A stretch of 64,000 nucleotides of DNA from Collimonas rhizosphaerae (GTDB lineage Bacteria; Pseudomonadota; Gammaproteobacteria; Burkholderiales; Burkholderiaceae_D): the NCBI RefSeq assembly GCF_038896935.1, contig NZ_JBANDC010000003.1:310001-374000 (forward strand). The letters are read 5' to 3'. The translations under genes were made by a program, and so were the position numbers. The notes beneath the pieces are model-generated. The model did not search any database, was not told where the DNA came from, and worked only from the letters and a program-made list of their open reading frames with translations. Shown here in pieces: positions 63,021 to 64,000 of the stretch (positions are counted from its first letter, which is position 1; every line of letters starts with the position of its first letter).

Positions 63021-63410
63021 TCAGAAAGGCAAGAATTCCGTCTTTGAGGCGTCCCTGCGGCTTCCCATGGAAACTATGTGTTTGCAAATCCATTCGTACT
63101 GCGCCTGGATCTCGCCAAGCAGGCTGGTATACCGCGCCTCAATTTCCCGAAGCAGCTGGCCTGCCCTCTCCCGCACGGAATTTTCCAGATCTCCATGGTT
63201 TTCCAGCGCGTCGAAAATAGCGTCGGCGAGCCTGTCATAAAAATGGAATTGATACTGGCTGCCGCAAATACGCTCCCACTCTTCACGAAAAATCGCGTCG
63301 AAAGTCAGGCTCTCCACGAATCGCGCGGCGCTGGTCGTTTCATCCAGGTCGAAAGAACGTAGTATTTGCGCCAGCGACAAGGCGTCGTCGTCTGAAATTT
63401 TCTGTCCCAT
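63021..63410 (-). CDS. Hypothetical helical protein
   Basis: From ATG 63410 the protein has 129 residues: MGQKISDDDALSLAQILRSF, then FREEWERICGSQYQFHFYDR and a long charged helix (ENSVRERAGQLLREIEARYT). The frame is open to 63644, and a 12-bp repeat upstream (63458-63490) is in frame as D-C-V-A, so a longer Cys-rich form cannot be excluded. No known family or signal. Confidence 0.5.
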   Translation of the reverse strand: MGQKISDDDALSLAQILRSFDLDETTSAARFVESLTFDAIFREEWERICGSQYQFHFYDRLADAIFDALENHGDLENSVRERAGQLLREIEARYTSLLGEIQAQYEWICKHIVSMGSRRDASKTEFLPF

Positions 63411-63457
63411 GTGGTCTACTCCATCGATCCCGACAAAACGCGATAATTCGCAAGGTT

Positions 63458-63490
63458 CACAATCCGCTACACAATCCGCGACACAATCCG
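63458..63490. repeat. 12-bp direct repeat, three copies
   Basis: CACAATCCG recurs at 63458, 63470 and 63482. On the minus strand it encodes D-C-V-A blocks if the downstream gene starts further upstream. Confidence 0.7.
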
Positions 63491-63905
63491 TTATCAAGCT
63501 GAAAATTCCGGCGCCGGCTGCCTGCGACGCCAGGATAATTTCCTGGCGCCGATAATGAACAATGCGAAAGAATGTTTCAATCAGGCAATCCTGAATTTCG
63601 GGTAAGCATTTCCTCCAATCCCGGCATCGCCAGCCAGCTGGCATATCTCAAAAAACCAACGCCATGGGCGGCAAATGCTTGCGCCAATCGATCTCCACGG
63701 CAATGACGGTTTCATGGTCGGCGTAAGGAATTCCCTACAAGGCGCTTCCCGGATCCCGCGCAAATATCAAGATCCCCTGATAGCCTGGCCCCTGCACATT
63801 GCTTACCCTTGCGGCAAGTTCACCGGTCCAAGGGCATGTCTTGCACGACACTGTCCCTGCAGAAAACCGGAGCTAACGATCTAGCGCATCTTCAAGGGGA
63901 AAACC
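63491..63905. other. Stretch without a convincing gene
   Basis: Short overlapping frames exist on both strands but lack ribosome-binding sites or familiar sequence. AAGGGGA at 63894-63900 precedes ATG 63906, which opens a frame of only 26 codons ending at 63983. Confidence 0.4.
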
Positions 63906-63963
63906 ATGCCGTATCCGCCGACAGAAAATATTCAGGCATTCGCCCGGAATGCCATCCATCGAT

Positions 63964-64000
63964 ATGGTTGCAGCGATGCGTAAGACTGTCTTTATTTCTG
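63964..64000 (+). CDS. Possible start of a gene running off the window
   Basis: An ATG at 63964 (or 63976) opens MVAAMRKTVFIS at the right edge, a basic-then-hydrophobic start compatible with a signal peptide. It is far too short to judge. Confidence 0.25.
   Translation, partial: MVAAMRKTVFIS

Noticed and set aside
63675..63884. 69-codon plus-strand frame near the right edge
   Set aside because: No start signal and no familiar sequence; another frame is open on the opposite strand.

Overview
The window looks like a GC-rich beta-proteobacterial chromosome, most probably from the Oxalobacteraceae (a Collimonas-, Janthinobacterium- or Herbaspirillum-like organism). The reasons are the protein families seen (ECF sigma with a YCII partner, BON-domain lipoproteins, imuA-imuB-dnaE2, an amino-sugar operon with a BadF-type kinase), the codon composition, and intergenic repeats ending in a GGGGTCAGAGT hairpin. 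The genus is an inference from memory; no database was searched.

Layout. 1-4.1 kb: end of a YCII protein, a long ECF sigma factor, an XRE-cupin regulator with a GNAT acetyltransferase, a 13-bp tandem repeat and a membrane acyltransferase. 4.4-9.2 kb: an S41 protease, two divergent BON lipoproteins with several very small proteins, a collagen-like lipoprotein and tRNA-Lys(CTT). 9.2-24.3 kb: a solitary IS5-type OrfA remnant, a TetR-controlled RND efflux operon, an MFS exporter, a NemR-like regulator with an Old Yellow Enzyme, a 0.5-kb block of nested repeats, glutaryl-CoA dehydrogenase, an Nramp transporter and a DUF4019 protein. 24.6-27.1 kb: a LysR regulator, a P-loop ATPase and a DUF985 cupin.

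27.1-39.7 kb is the most coherent system. A three-gene unit (solute-binding protein, response regulator, histidine kinase) diverges from an eight-gene operon. That operon encodes a sugar ABC transporter, a BadF-family amino-sugar kinase, NagA deacetylase, a SIS-domain deaminase and a Gfo/Idh/MocA oxidoreductase. Together they suggest sensing, uptake and catabolism of N-acetylglucosamine or a related chitin-derived sugar. The shared intergenic region carries GTAA direct repeats at exact 10-bp spacing, which are candidate response-regulator sites.

39.7-49.9 kb: a flavin reductase, an SDR, an amino-acid ABC transporter lacking its ATPase gene, a HigB/HigA-type toxin-antitoxin pair whose toxin is frameshifted in an A7 run, and the SOS mutasome imuA-imuB-dnaE2 behind a near-consensus LexA box. 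49.9-59.7 kb, nearly all minus strand: MFS, GST, HAD, a mipA-response regulator-kinase operon, RarD, a small conserved protein, OsmC, CorA/ZntB, an isoprenylcysteine methyltransferase-like protein and a 32-aa membrane peptide. 59.9-64 kb: a small membrane-anchored protein, a stand-alone secretin N0-like protein, a GH28 pectinase lipoprotein with a 7-residue repeat linker, and weakly supported short genes.
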